Below, one piece after another: positions 14,775-23,516 of a stretch of DNA of 64,000 nucleotides; within the stretch, counting starts at the first letter, position 1; each line of letters opens with the position of its first letter. The notes under the pieces are model-generated. The model had not been told where the DNA came from, searched no databases, and saw only the letters and a list, made by a program, of their open reading frames with translations. This DNA comes from Clostridia bacterium (GTDB taxonomy: Bacteria > Bacillota > Clostridia > TANB77 > CAG-508), in contig JAGBEP010000022.1 in NCBI GenBank assembly GCA_017936925.1, positions 1-64,000 on the forward strand. Reading direction: 5' to 3'. The position numbers were made by a program, and so were the translations under genes.

Positions 14775-15770
14775 ATGAATTTTATAGACTCAATAAAAGA
14801 AAGAGCAAAATCTGAAATTAAAACAATTGTATTACCAGAAGCTGAAGATATAAGAGTACTAGAAGCGGCAAGCAAAGTTGGAAATGAAGGTTTTGCTAAA
14901 ATTATGCTAATAGGAAACAAAGAAAAAACAGAAAAATTAGCTCAAGAAAATAATATAGATATTTCCAGAGCTACACTTGTTGATCCTGAAACTTCAGAAA
15001 AATTTGAAGAATATAGTCAAGCATTTTATGAGTTACGAAAAGCTAAAGGAATGACTGAGGAAGAAGCAAGAAAAATCGTAAAAGAACCAATTTATTTTGG
15101 AACCATGATGGTAAAACAAGGGGATGCAGATGGATTAGTATCTGGTGCAGCTCATTCTACAGCAAATACTCTAAGGCCGGCTCTTCAAATACTTAAAACA
15201 GCACCAGGAACTAAATTAGTATCAGCATTTTTTATAATGGATGTTCCAAATTGTGAATATGGTGAAAATGGAATATTTATATTTGCAGACAGCGGATTAA
15301 ACGAAAATCCAAATAGTGATCAACTAGCAGAAATTGCTGCTTCATCAGCTAAAAGTTTTGAGCAATTAGTTGGAAAAGAATCAAAAGTAGGAATGCTCTC
15401 ATATTCAACATATGGAAGTGCAAAATCTGAACTAACAGATAAAGTAATAGAAGCAACAAAAATTTTAAAAGAAAGATACCCAAAAATAAAAGCTGACGGA
15501 GAATTACAATTAGATGCAGCAATAGTACCTAGTGTTGCAAATAGTAAAGCTCCGAATAGTGAAGTAGCTGGACAATGCAATACATTAGTATTCCCAGATT
15601 TAAATGCTGGAAATATAGGATATAAACTAGTACAAAGGTTAGCAAAAGCAGAAGCATATGGACCTCTATGCCAAGGAATTGCAAAACCAGTAAATGACTT
15701 ATCAAGAGGTTGCTCAAGTGATGACATAGTAGGCGTTGTAGCAATTACAGCATTGCAAGCTCAAAAGTAA
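14775..15770 (+). CDS. pta: phosphate acetyltransferase
   Basis: 331 aa, the short clostridial/Bacillus-type Pta without the N-terminal DRTGG extension. It interconverts acetyl-CoA plus phosphate and acetyl phosphate plus CoA. Conserved segments: TIVLPEAEDIRVLEAA, the DGLVSGAAHSTANTLRPALQ substrate region, the GMLSYSTYGSAKS motif, DGELQLDAAIVP, and the C-terminal GPLCQGIAKPVNDLSRGCS. The start follows GGGAGG by five bases. ackA lies 23 bp downstream, so the two enzymes form the classical acetate-forming, ATP-yielding operon. Expression may be governed by the structured leader. Confidence 0.97.
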   Translation: MNFIDSIKERAKSEIKTIVLPEAEDIRVLEAASKVGNEGFAKIMLIGNKEKTEKLAQENNIDISRATLVDPETSEKFEEYSQAFYELRKAKGMTEEEARKIVKEPIYFGTMMVKQGDADGLVSGAAHSTANTLRPALQILKTAPGTKLVSAFFIMDVPNCEYGENGIFIFADSGLNENPNSDQLAEIAASSAKSFEQLVGKESKVGMLSYSTYGSAKSELTDKVIEATKILKERYPKIKADGELQLDAAIVPSVANSKAPNSEVAGQCNTLVFPDLNAGNIGYKLVQRLAKAEAYGPLCQGIAKPVNDLSRGCSSDDIVGVVAITALQAQK

Positions 15771-15793
15771 ATAAAAAGGAGAGAAAAAACAAA

Positions 15794-16996
15794 ATGAAGA
15801 TATTAGTAGTAAATTGTGGAAGTTCTTCATTAAAATATCAATTAATAGATATGGAAAATGAAACACTTTTAGCAAAAGGAAATTTTGAAAGAATTGGTGA
15901 ACAAGAAGCTTTTGTTACACACAAAGTAAATGGGGAAAAATATGTAATAAAAACACCAGTAATGAATCATGAAGAAGCTTTAAAAATAGTGTTAGAGCAA
16001 TTAGTTCACAAAGATTATGGAGTAATAAAAGATTTATCAGAAATAAATGCAGTAGGACATAGACTCGTACATGGTGGAGAAATATTTAATGAATCTGTAG
16101 TAATTACAGAAGACGTAATTAAAAAATATGAAAGTTGCTCAAGCTTAGCACCATTACATAATCCAGCTACAATATTAGGAATCAGAGCTTGCCAAAAAGA
16201 AATGCCAGAAGTTCCAATGTGTGGAGTATTTGATACAGCATTTCACCAAACAATGCCAAAAGAAACTTATTTATACCCAATACCATATGAATATTATGAA
16301 AAATATGGAATAAGAAAATATGGATTCCATGGAACATCACATCAATTTGTATCTAAAAGAGCTGCCGAACTAACAAATAAGAAAGATGGAGATTTCAAGG
16401 TAGTAACATGTCACCTAGGACAAGGAGCTTCAATTTGTGCTATAAAAAATGGAAAATCACAAGACACATCAATGGGACTTTCTCCTTTAGGAGGAATAGC
16501 AATGGTAACAAGATCAGGTGATTTAGATCCATCAGTTGTTACTGAAATAATGGAAAGAGAAAAATTAACAGCTAAAGAAGTAAATTCATTATTAAATAAA
16601 AAATCTGGACTATATGGAATTACAGGATTAGATCCAGACTTTAGAGAAATAGAAGCAGCTTCATATAAAGACGATGAGCCAAAAGCACAAGTAGCTATCG
16701 AATTATTTACAAAAACAATAGCACAATTTATAGCAAAATATGCAGTATCACTAAAAGGCTTAGATACAATAGTATTTACAGGAGGAATTGGAGAAAATCA
16801 AATAAACATTAGAAAGAAAATCTGCGAAAACCTAGAATGGATGGGAGTAAAACTAGATTTAGAAAAAAATAATGTAAGAAGTGTTGAAACAAAAATATCA
16901 ACAGAGAATTCTAAAATCGAAGTGTTTATAATCCCAACAGATGAAGAAATGGTAATTGCAAGAGATACAAAAAGATTAGTAGAAGACAATAAATAA
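15794..16996 (+). CDS. ackA: acetate kinase (first copy)
   Basis: 400 aa, full length. It transfers phosphate from acetyl phosphate to ADP. The ASKHA-fold motifs are intact: KILVVNCGSSSLKYQLID at the N-terminus, GHRLVHGGE, FDTAFHQTMP, KYGFHGTSHQ, the phosphate-binding CHLGQGASICA, and FTGGIGENQ near the end. It lies directly after pta with GGAG ahead of the ATG, so it is the likely main acetate kinase. The other two copies (17265, 18578) resemble each other more than this one, for example in sharing AEIKGRKNLKIINCHLGQGAS. Confidence 0.96.
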   Translation: MKILVVNCGSSSLKYQLIDMENETLLAKGNFERIGEQEAFVTHKVNGEKYVIKTPVMNHEEALKIVLEQLVHKDYGVIKDLSEINAVGHRLVHGGEIFNESVVITEDVIKKYESCSSLAPLHNPATILGIRACQKEMPEVPMCGVFDTAFHQTMPKETYLYPIPYEYYEKYGIRKYGFHGTSHQFVSKRAAELTNKKDGDFKVVTCHLGQGASICAIKNGKSQDTSMGLSPLGGIAMVTRSGDLDPSVVTEIMEREKLTAKEVNSLLNKKSGLYGITGLDPDFREIEAASYKDDEPKAQVAIELFTKTIAQFIAKYAVSLKGLDTIVFTGGIGENQINIRKKICENLEWMGVKLDLEKNNVRSVETKISTENSKIEVFIIPTDEEMVIARDTKRLVEDNK

Positions 16997-17004
16997 TATA
17001 AAAA

Positions 17005-17059
17005 CTTAGTAGTTTACAAAAATAGGTAAAGAAAAATTGTAAGCTACTAAGCTTTTTTT
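17005..17059 (+). terminator. Rho-independent terminator of pta-ackA
   Basis: CTTAGTAG-TTTACAA pairs with TTGTAAGCTACTAAG with one mismatch, followed by eight T. Confidence 0.85.
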
Positions 17060-17068
17060 TATTTAAGG

Positions 17069-17098
17069 TTGCTTTTATAAACAAATTCCTGATATAAT
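17069..17098 (+). promoter_or_regulatory. promoter of the second ackA copy
   Basis: TTGCTT (17069-17074), 18-bp spacer, TATAAT (17093-17098). A hairpin with AATGTA/TACATT ends follows at 17102-17140. The rest of the ~165-nt leader shows nothing else I recognise. Confidence 0.55.
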
Positions 17099-17264
17099 CA
17101 CAATGTAAGTTTATAATTTTTATAAAATTATTTGTACATTGATATCGCCAAAAGTTTAATTATAATTTTAGCAGGACTAAATATAATAATTCTAAGTGCT
17201 GATCAAAGTAAGCTAAGTAGCAAAAAAGCTGCCAAAAAAAGAAAATATTAAAGGAGGAAGGCTA

Positions 17265-18450
17265 ATGAAAGTATTAGTTTTAAACTGTGGAAGCTCATCA
17301 TTAAAATGTCAACTAATTGATATGGAAAAAAACGAAAGAATAATGAAAGGACACTATGACAGAATTGGTGGTTCAAAGTCATCATTAAGATTTAATGTAA
17401 GAGGAGAGAAAAAAGTAATTGAACACCCAGCCAGAGATTTCGAAGAAGCAATTTCAGAAATATTAAAACTTTTAGTAAGCGATGAATACAAAGTAATTAA
17501 AAGTTTAGACGAAATAGGTGCTGTAGGTCATAGAATTGTTCATGGCGGAGAGAAATTTAAAGAATCAGTAGTAATAACAGATGAGGTAATTAAGGCAATT
17601 GAAGAATGTATAACATTAGCACCTTTGCACAACCCTGCTGGACTAGCTGGAATTGAAGCTTGTAGAAAATTGTTACCAACAGTACCAATGGTAGCAGTAT
17701 TTGATACATCATTCCATCAAACTATTCCAGAAAAAGCATTCATATATCAATTACCATATAAATATTATGAAGATTATAAAATAAGAAAATACGGATTTCA
17801 CGGAATATCACATAGATATATTGCAAACAGAGTAGCAGAAATAAAAGGAAGAAAAAATCTAAAAATAATAAATTGTCATTTAGGACAAGGAGCATCACTT
17901 TGTGCAATTAAAGATGGCAAATCAGTTGATACTACAATGGGACTAACACCACTTGCAGGAGTACCAATGGGAACTCGTTGTGGCGACGTTGATCCATCAA
18001 TAATACCTACAGTTATGAAGTTATATGATATAAAACCAGACGAAATGTTAAGAATAATGAATAAAGAATCAGGCGCATGGGGAGTATCAGGAGTTTCAAC
18101 AGACTTTAGAGATATAGAAAGAACTGCAGCTGAGCGGAGATGAAAGATCTATATTAGCATTAGAAAGCAGAGCATATATAATAGCACAGTACATAGCAAA
18201 ATTTATAGTAACATTAAATGGAGTAGATATTATAACATTTGCTGGAGGTATAGGAGAAAATGGCTTTGAAGAAAGAGAAAGAATCTGTAAATATCTTGAG
18301 TGCTTTGGAATTAAACTAGATAAAGAGAAAAACCTAATAAGAGGAGAAGAAGCTAAAATATCAACAGAAGATTCTAAAGCTGAAATCTATATAGTACCAA
18401 CAAATGAAGAAATTGTAATAGCACAAGATGCATATAATTTAACAAAATAA
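17265..18450 (+). pseudogene. acetate kinase, second copy, frameshifted
   Basis: The reading frame from the ATG at 17265 (after AAAGGAGG) encodes 292 residues of AckA and ends at a TGA at 18141-18143. The missing C-terminal part continues without a break in the +1 frame from about 18136 (GDERSILALESRAYIIAQY... through FAGGIGENGFEERERICKY) to the TAA at 18450. Removing one base near 18134-18138 would restore a 395-aa protein. The lost part contains the GGIGEN nucleotide-site motif, so the short product should be inactive. Both halves stay highly similar to the third copy, which means the lesion is recent or is a sequencing or assembly error. Confidence 0.85.
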
Positions 18451-18456
18451 TGTACA

Positions 18457-18500
18457 ATAATAAAGACTCGTATAATAAAATACGAGTCTTTATTATGATA
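18457..18500 (+). terminator. Rho-independent terminator after the second ackA copy
   Basis: Perfect 16-bp stem ATAATAAAGACTCGTA / TACGAGTCTTTATTAT with an 8-nt loop; the T-run is weak and interrupted. Confidence 0.7.
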
Positions 18501-18508
18501 AAATTATA

Positions 18509-18537
18509 TTGTAATCTAAAAATATTAATGTTAAAAT
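18509..18537 (+). promoter_or_regulatory. promoter of the third ackA copy
   Basis: TTGTAA (18509-18514), 17-bp spacer, TAAAAT (18532-18537), about 40 bp ahead of the ATG. Confidence 0.45.
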
Positions 18538-18577
18538 CTAAAAGAAAAATTTTTAGAAAAGGAAGTTTGATTAACAT

Positions 18578-19762
18578 ATGAAAATTTTAGTTTTAAATTG
18601 TGGAAGCTCTTCATTAAAATTCCAATTAATAAATATGGATAATAACGAAAGAATGGCTAAAGGAAATTTCGAAAGAATTGGAGGCATGAAAACAACTCTA
18701 AAATTAAATGTAAATGGAAAAAAAGAAGAATTAGTTCATATTGCCAGGGACTATGATGAAGCTATTAGTTTTGTATTAGAAGTTTTATTAAAACCAGAAT
18801 ATAATTTAATAAACTCATTAGATGAAATTTCTGCAGTAGGACACAGAATTGTTCACGGCGGAGAAATGTTTAGCGATTCTGTACTAATAGATGAAAAAGT
18901 AATTGAAGAAATTGAAAAGTGCATAGATATTGCACCATTACACAATCCAGCAGGAGTTGCAGGAATAAAAGCTGCAAAAAATGCACTACCAAATGTGCCA
19001 ATGGTAGCAGTATTTGATACAGCATTTCATCAAACAATGCCAGCAAAAGCATATATATACCAAATACCTTATAGATATTATGCAAGCTACAAAATAAGGA
19101 AATATGGATTTCACGGAACAAGTCATAAATATGTAGCTGAAAGAGTAGCAGAAATAAAAGGAAGAAAAAACCTAAAAATAATAAATTGTCATCTAGGACA
19201 AGGAGCATCTATTTGTGCAATAAAAGATGGAGAATCTATAGACACATCTATGGGATTAACACCACTTGCTGGAATACCTATGGCAACAAGATGTGGAGAT
19301 ATAGATCCAGCGATAATACCATATATTATGAAAAAAGATAACCTTCAGCCAGAAGATATAGAAGAAATATTAAATAAACAAGCAGGCGCATGGGGAGTAT
19401 CAGGAGTTTCATCAGACTATAGGGACATAGAAGATGGATATAATATGAAAGATTCTAGATCAATGTTAGCATTAGATAGCCAAGCATATAAAATAGCACA
19501 ATATATCGGCCAATATGCAATATCTTTGGGAGGATTAGATGTATTAACATTTGCAGGAGGAGTTGGAGAAAATGGAGTTGAAACTAGGGAAAGAGTATGT
19601 AAATATCTAGAACCATTTGGTGTAAAGCTAGATAAAGATTTGAACAATGTAAAAGGCAAAGAAAGAAAAATTTCAACAGAAGAGTCTAAGGTTGAAATAT
19701 ACATTATTCCAACAAATGAAGAATTAATGATAGCTAAAGAAACTGAAAAAATCATAAAATAA
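18578..19762 (+). CDS. ackA: acetate kinase family protein (third copy)
   Basis: 394 aa and intact. The same AckA motifs are present: LVLNCGSSSLKFQLI, GHRIVHGGE, FDTAFHQTMP, KYGFHGTSHK, CHLGQGASICA, FAGGVGENG. It is closest to the frameshifted copy before it, so the pair probably arose by tandem duplication after an earlier split from the pta-linked copy. It may use acetate or another short acid such as propionate; this cannot be decided here. AGGAAG precedes the start by about ten bases. The FtsX-like gene follows after 23 bp and may be co-transcribed. Confidence 0.92.
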   Translation: MKILVLNCGSSSLKFQLINMDNNERMAKGNFERIGGMKTTLKLNVNGKKEELVHIARDYDEAISFVLEVLLKPEYNLINSLDEISAVGHRIVHGGEMFSDSVLIDEKVIEEIEKCIDIAPLHNPAGVAGIKAAKNALPNVPMVAVFDTAFHQTMPAKAYIYQIPYRYYASYKIRKYGFHGTSHKYVAERVAEIKGRKNLKIINCHLGQGASICAIKDGESIDTSMGLTPLAGIPMATRCGDIDPAIIPYIMKKDNLQPEDIEEILNKQAGAWGVSGVSSDYRDIEDGYNMKDSRSMLALDSQAYKIAQYIGQYAISLGGLDVLTFAGGVGENGVETRERVCKYLEPFGVKLDKDLNNVKGKERKISTEESKVEIYIIPTNEELMIAKETEKIIK

Positions 19763-19785
19763 ATTACTTAAAAGAAGGAAGCGAT

Positions 19786-20310
19786 ATGAAGAAGAAAAAG
19801 AAAAATATAATAATACTAGTTATAATATTAATAGTAGTGATTCTAATAGGAAGTGCGATATTAATACAATGCAAAAAAATAAAAGAAGCTGAATATACTC
19901 AGAAAAAAGAAGAATATATCGAAAAAAGACTAAAAGAATTAGGAATATCTAAATACAACAATATTCAGGTATTTCTGAAAGATATAGAAAAAGATCAAAT
20001 AGAAAAAATACAAGAAGAAATTTGTAAAATTAATAATGTGAAAAATACGGAAATAATAACAAAAGAAGATGCCTTAGAAAAGTTAAAAGAAAAACTTAAA
20101 GGAAATGAAGAACTTCTAGAAGGATATGAAGGTGATAATAATATTTTTCCAAATTCAATAATAGTAGAAATTAAAGATTTTGAGAAAACGAAAGAAACAA
20201 TAGAAGAAATAGAAAAAATAGATGGCATAGAAACAGTAACTAGCAGTTATGAAACTATAAACACAATAATAAATCAAATAGAAAAAGAATACGACGAAAA
20301 ACAAACATAA
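19786..20310 (+). CDS. membrane-anchored FtsX extracellular-domain-like protein
   Basis: 174 aa. A basic start (MKKKKKN) and one membrane segment (IIILVIILIVVILIGSAILI) are followed by an extracytoplasmic domain. That domain looks like the ectodomain of FtsX: a VFLKDIEKDQIEKIQEEI strand-helix, then KNTEIITKEDALEKLKEKL, then NSIIVEIKD and a closing helix. True FtsX has four membrane helices and a permease core, which are absent, so this is a stand-alone ectodomain. In the family this domain binds and activates coiled-coil peptidoglycan hydrolases, so a role around the M23 protein at 10049 is conceivable but unproven. GGAAG precedes the ATG. Confidence 0.6.
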   Translation: MKKKKKNIIILVIILIVVILIGSAILIQCKKIKEAEYTQKKEEYIEKRLKELGISKYNNIQVFLKDIEKDQIEKIQEEICKINNVKNTEIITKEDALEKLKEKLKGNEELLEGYEGDNNIFPNSIIVEIKDFEKTKETIEEIEKIDGIETVTSSYETINTIINQIEKEYDEKQT

Positions 20311-20324
20311 GGGGATTATAAAAT

Positions 20325-21614
20325 ATGGATGTAGAAAAATATTTAAATACGTTTTTCAAAGGAACAAAAGACCCAAGTTTAGATGCAATGGCATATTTTA
20401 TGAAAGAATATGGAAATTTTGAAAAAGAAATGAAATTTATACATATAGCAGGTACAAATGGCAAAGGAAGTTGTATAGAAATGATAAGCAACATATTAGT
20501 TTGCCAAGGCTATAAAGTTGGAAAATTTCTTTCACCACATCTAATAAAATATAATGAAAGAATTAACATTAATGGAAAAGACATCTCAGACGAAGAAATG
20601 ACAGAATTAATAGAAGAATTAAAACCTAAAATAGATTTTTATGAAAAAGAAAGAAAAACTAAGATAACATTATTTGAACTTGAAACAACAATGGCACTTT
20701 TATATTTTTATAAAAATAATGTAGATTTTGTAGTATTAGAAACAGGATTAGGTGGTTTATATGATTGTACAAATATCATAAGTAGACCATTAGTATCACT
20801 TATAACGTCTATCGGATATGATCATATGCATATATTAGGAAACACTTTAACAGAAATAGCATATCAAAAAGCAGGAATAATTAAAGCAAACTCTAATACT
20901 GTATTTTTTGAACAAGAGGAAGAAATAAATAAAGTATTTAAAGACGAATGTGAAAAGAAAAATAACAAATTACATTTAATAAAACAAACAGATATAAAAA
21001 ATTATAGCTATGACAAAGACTTTCAATATTTTGATTATAAAGAATTAGAAAGAATAGAGGTTAAGTTAAAAGGAATAAAGCAAATTAACAATACCAGCTT
21101 ATGTATTGAAACTATAAAAACATTAAATGAGTTAGGATATAATATTTCTGAAAATAGTATAAGAAAAGGTATAAAAACTGTTATACACAAGGGAAGAATG
21201 GAGATACTAAAAGAAAATCCATTAATAATTTTTGATGGAGCACATAATGAGCCGGCAATAAAAAATTTACAACAAACTATAGATATGTATTATAAAAAGT
21301 ATTCAAAAAATTACATAATTTCAATATTAAAAACAAAAGATGCAGATAAAATATTATCTATATTGCAAAATAATGATGAAAATTCAACATTTATTTTAAC
21401 TTCAGGAAATGGCGAAGAAAAATATAATACAAGTGAAGAACTTTATAAAATAGCTTTAAAATATAAAAAAGAAAATCAAAAAATATTAATGAAAAATTTA
21501 GATGAAGCATTAGAAAAGGTATTAGAAGATACAAATGAAAAAAATGTGAATTTCGTAATCGGAAGCTTTTATGTATATGGAAAAGTTTATGAAAAAATAA
21601 AACTTGGAATATAA
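20325..21614 (+). CDS. folC: folylpolyglutamate synthase / dihydrofolate synthase
   Basis: 429 aa Mur-ligase-like enzyme that adds glutamate to folates (and perhaps to dihydropteroate). The ATP-binding P-loop is in HIAGTNGKGSCIEMI (about residues 41-54), followed by the folate-binding FLSPHLIKYNERI segment, VLETGLGGLYDCTN, the SIGYDHMHILG metal/ATP motif, and the C-terminal domain opening at FDGAHNEPA. The start follows AGGGGATTATAAAAT. With folD, thyA and folA elsewhere in the window it completes much of folate one-carbon metabolism. The gene ends in a hairpin shared with the convergent rqcH gene. Confidence 0.93.
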   Translation: MDVEKYLNTFFKGTKDPSLDAMAYFMKEYGNFEKEMKFIHIAGTNGKGSCIEMISNILVCQGYKVGKFLSPHLIKYNERININGKDISDEEMTELIEELKPKIDFYEKERKTKITLFELETTMALLYFYKNNVDFVVLETGLGGLYDCTNIISRPLVSLITSIGYDHMHILGNTLTEIAYQKAGIIKANSNTVFFEQEEEINKVFKDECEKKNNKLHLIKQTDIKNYSYDKDFQYFDYKELERIEVKLKGIKQINNTSLCIETIKTLNELGYNISENSIRKGIKTVIHKGRMEILKENPLIIFDGAHNEPAIKNLQQTIDMYYKKYSKNYIISILKTKDADKILSILQNNDENSTFILTSGNGEEKYNTSEELYKIALKYKKENQKILMKNLDEALEKVLEDTNEKNVNFVIGSFYVYGKVYEKIKLGI

Positions 21615-21632
21615 ATTCCAAGTTTTATTTTT
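21599..21632. terminator. bidirectional terminator between folC and rqcH
   Basis: AAAACTTGGAAT/ATTCCAAGTTTT stem overlapping the folC stop codon, with T-rich sequence on the + side and its counterpart on the - side. Confidence 0.8.
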
Positions 21633-21633
21633 T

Positions 21634-23304
21634 CTAAGGGACAATTATAGTTTTATAATTTGTATAATTAACCATACCAGTTTTTCCATTAGGATGTCTT
21701 TTTACAAACTTTATATACGTATAATCAACTGAAATATTTCTCTCTAAAGAAGCTTTACAATTCTGTTTTGCAAGCTGAGCACATTTAAACAAAGTATCTT
21801 CATCAGGATTTTTACCATTTGTTTTCAATATAACATGAGCCCCATGAAATCCTTGAGCATGAAACCATAAATCAGATTTATCAGCAAAGTGTAAAGTTAA
21901 ATAGTCATTTTGTTTATTATTCTTTCCTATATAAACATCGAAATTATTAATAACAATCTTGTTAAGATTATTAGTTAAATTTTTATCAGAACTCATTTTT
22001 TGAAAAGATTTATAATTATATTTTTTCATTAAAACGTTTTCAGAAAATTCTTTATGGATTTCTTCAATGTCTTCTAATGTTGTTGCATTAGAAAGTGAAA
22101 AAATAATACTTTCAATATATTCAAGCTCAAGTTCAGTTTCTTTTTTTTGAACAGTAACAATAGATAATGTATTTTTTAATTTATTATATTTTTTAAAAAA
22201 ACGTTCAGCATTTTTACTATAAGAAATAGAAGAATCAAGTTTTATTTCAATCAAATTATTATTATCGTAATAATTTTCTAATTCAACTTTTTCATCTGCA
22301 AAATTACCATGAAATCTATAAAGATTAGAAGTAAGAAGCTCACCATATAATTTATATTTATTCATATCATCACATGATTTTAATTTTTGATTAATATTTT
22401 CTAACTTCTTAGAAGACTTTTTTAAAGCTACAAGAATCGATTTTGAGAGTTCAGATTTTGAAGCTTGAAAAATATCATTTTGTTCTTTATTAATATAAAA
22501 TGAATCGAGAAAATTACTTAAAGATTTCTCTTGAGAAGTGAGCTCTATTGTATAATCATTATTAAGTGATTTTAAAGAAATATTCTCAGTTCCAAAATTA
22601 TTTATCAAGTTTTTTATATATTCATATATTTCTTCTAATTCATTAACATCTTTTGAATCATTTTCAATATTTAATTCTTCTAAAATATTAGAAATAAATA
22701 TAGGAGTAAACCCCGTAAAGATAGAAGAAAGATATAAAGATAAATCATCATAAGATTTTTCAGAAATAATAGAATAAAATTCATCAAAATTTAATATGTC
22801 TAAGAAAGATTGTTTTGAAGATAAAGGCAAAACATATTCTCGAGCAGGAAGAATTTCTCTATCAGAAGTAATAATATGTTTTAAAGAATCAATAATAAAG
22901 CCATTTTTATTAAGCAAAACGACATTACTTCTTCTACCCATTAGTTCAACCACAAGTCTAAGATTAACAGTATCTTTGAGTTCGTTACTTCCCTCAAAAT
23001 CAATAAAAACAACTCTATCTAAATCAACACTTTGAACATTAGTAATTTTACTACTAGTTAAATATTTTCTAAGCAACATACAAAAATTAAGTGCATTAGT
23101 TGGGTTAGGCTTAGAAAGACTAGTTAAACACATTCTATAATAATCAGGGTGAATGCATATATCAAACATTACATTTTCACCATTATACAAGTTTAAAATT
23201 AGTTCAGTTTTGCTAGGTTGAAAAACTTTATTAACACGTGCTCCAATTAAAGACTTTTGAAAATCAGAAACTAAAGCTTTAGTAATTATTCCATCAAATG
23301 CCAT
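21634..23304 (-). CDS. rqcH: Rqc2 homologue RqcH (NFACT family)
   Basis: 556 aa. The N-terminal NFACT-N domain opens MAFDGIITKALVSDFQKSLIGA with RVNKVFQPSKTELIL. A middle coiled-coil region spans about residues 260-420. The C-terminal NFACT-R domain holds the signature DLWFHAQGFHGAHVILK. RqcH binds obstructed 50S subunits carrying peptidyl-tRNA and directs addition of C-terminal alanine tails that mark the nascent chain for degradation. Older annotations call this family fibronectin-binding protein. GGAGC lies seven bases before the ATG. It is monocistronic, with a consensus promoter on the minus strand. Confidence 0.93.
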   Translation of the reverse strand: MAFDGIITKALVSDFQKSLIGARVNKVFQPSKTELILNLYNGENVMFDICIHPDYYRMCLTSLSKPNPTNALNFCMLLRKYLTSSKITNVQSVDLDRVVFIDFEGSNELKDTVNLRLVVELMGRRSNVVLLNKNGFIIDSLKHIITSDREILPAREYVLPLSSKQSFLDILNFDEFYSIISEKSYDDLSLYLSSIFTGFTPIFISNILEELNIENDSKDVNELEEIYEYIKNLINNFGTENISLKSLNNDYTIELTSQEKSLSNFLDSFYINKEQNDIFQASKSELSKSILVALKKSSKKLENINQKLKSCDDMNKYKLYGELLTSNLYRFHGNFADEKVELENYYDNNNLIEIKLDSSISYSKNAERFFKKYNKLKNTLSIVTVQKKETELELEYIESIIFSLSNATTLEDIEEIHKEFSENVLMKKYNYKSFQKMSSDKNLTNNLNKIVINNFDVYIGKNNKQNDYLTLHFADKSDLWFHAQGFHGAHVILKTNGKNPDEDTLFKCAQLAKQNCKASLERNISVDYTYIKFVKRHPNGKTGMVNYTNYKTIIVP

Positions 23305-23328
23305 AAGTAGCTCCTTTCTACAAACAAT

Positions 23329-23357
23329 ACTATAGTAATTTTAATTCAAAATGTCAA
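23329..23357 (-). promoter_or_regulatory. rqcH promoter
   Basis: On the minus strand: TTGACA (23352-23357), 17-bp spacer, TATAGT (23329-23334). Confidence 0.8.
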
Positions 23358-23398
23358 CGAAATAAAAAGAAAAAAGCAAGAAATAAACTATAAATAAC

Positions 23399-23427
23399 TT
23401 GTTTTAGAAAAAGGCATATGATATAAT
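23399..23427 (+). promoter_or_regulatory. promoter of the TPR protein gene
   Basis: TTGTTT (23399-23404), 17-bp spacer, TATAAT (23422-23427), divergent from the rqcH promoter. Confidence 0.7.
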
Positions 23428-23429
23428 TA

Positions 23430-23513
23430 CCCCGTGAAAAAACAGTTAAAAACGCAATTTCACATTTGCTTAACATATTAAGCAAAAGGTTGTTTATTTA
23501 GGGGTGAAAAGAA
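23430..23513 (+). promoter_or_regulatory. structured leader covering the TPR gene ribosome binding site
   Basis: ACCCC just downstream of the -10 can pair with GGGGT of the AGGGGTG ribosome binding site, enclosing a TTTGCTTA/TAAGCAAA hairpin around 23464-23485. The fold would hide the Shine-Dalgarno. No known riboswitch is recognised. Confidence 0.4.
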
Positions 23514-23516
23514 ATA

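Noticed and set aside
18120..18150. Programmed ribosomal frameshift in the second ackA copy
   Set aside because: I see no classical slippery heptamer or downstream structure that would support it, and the other two copies need no shift. A simple one-base insertion or sequencing error is the simpler reading.
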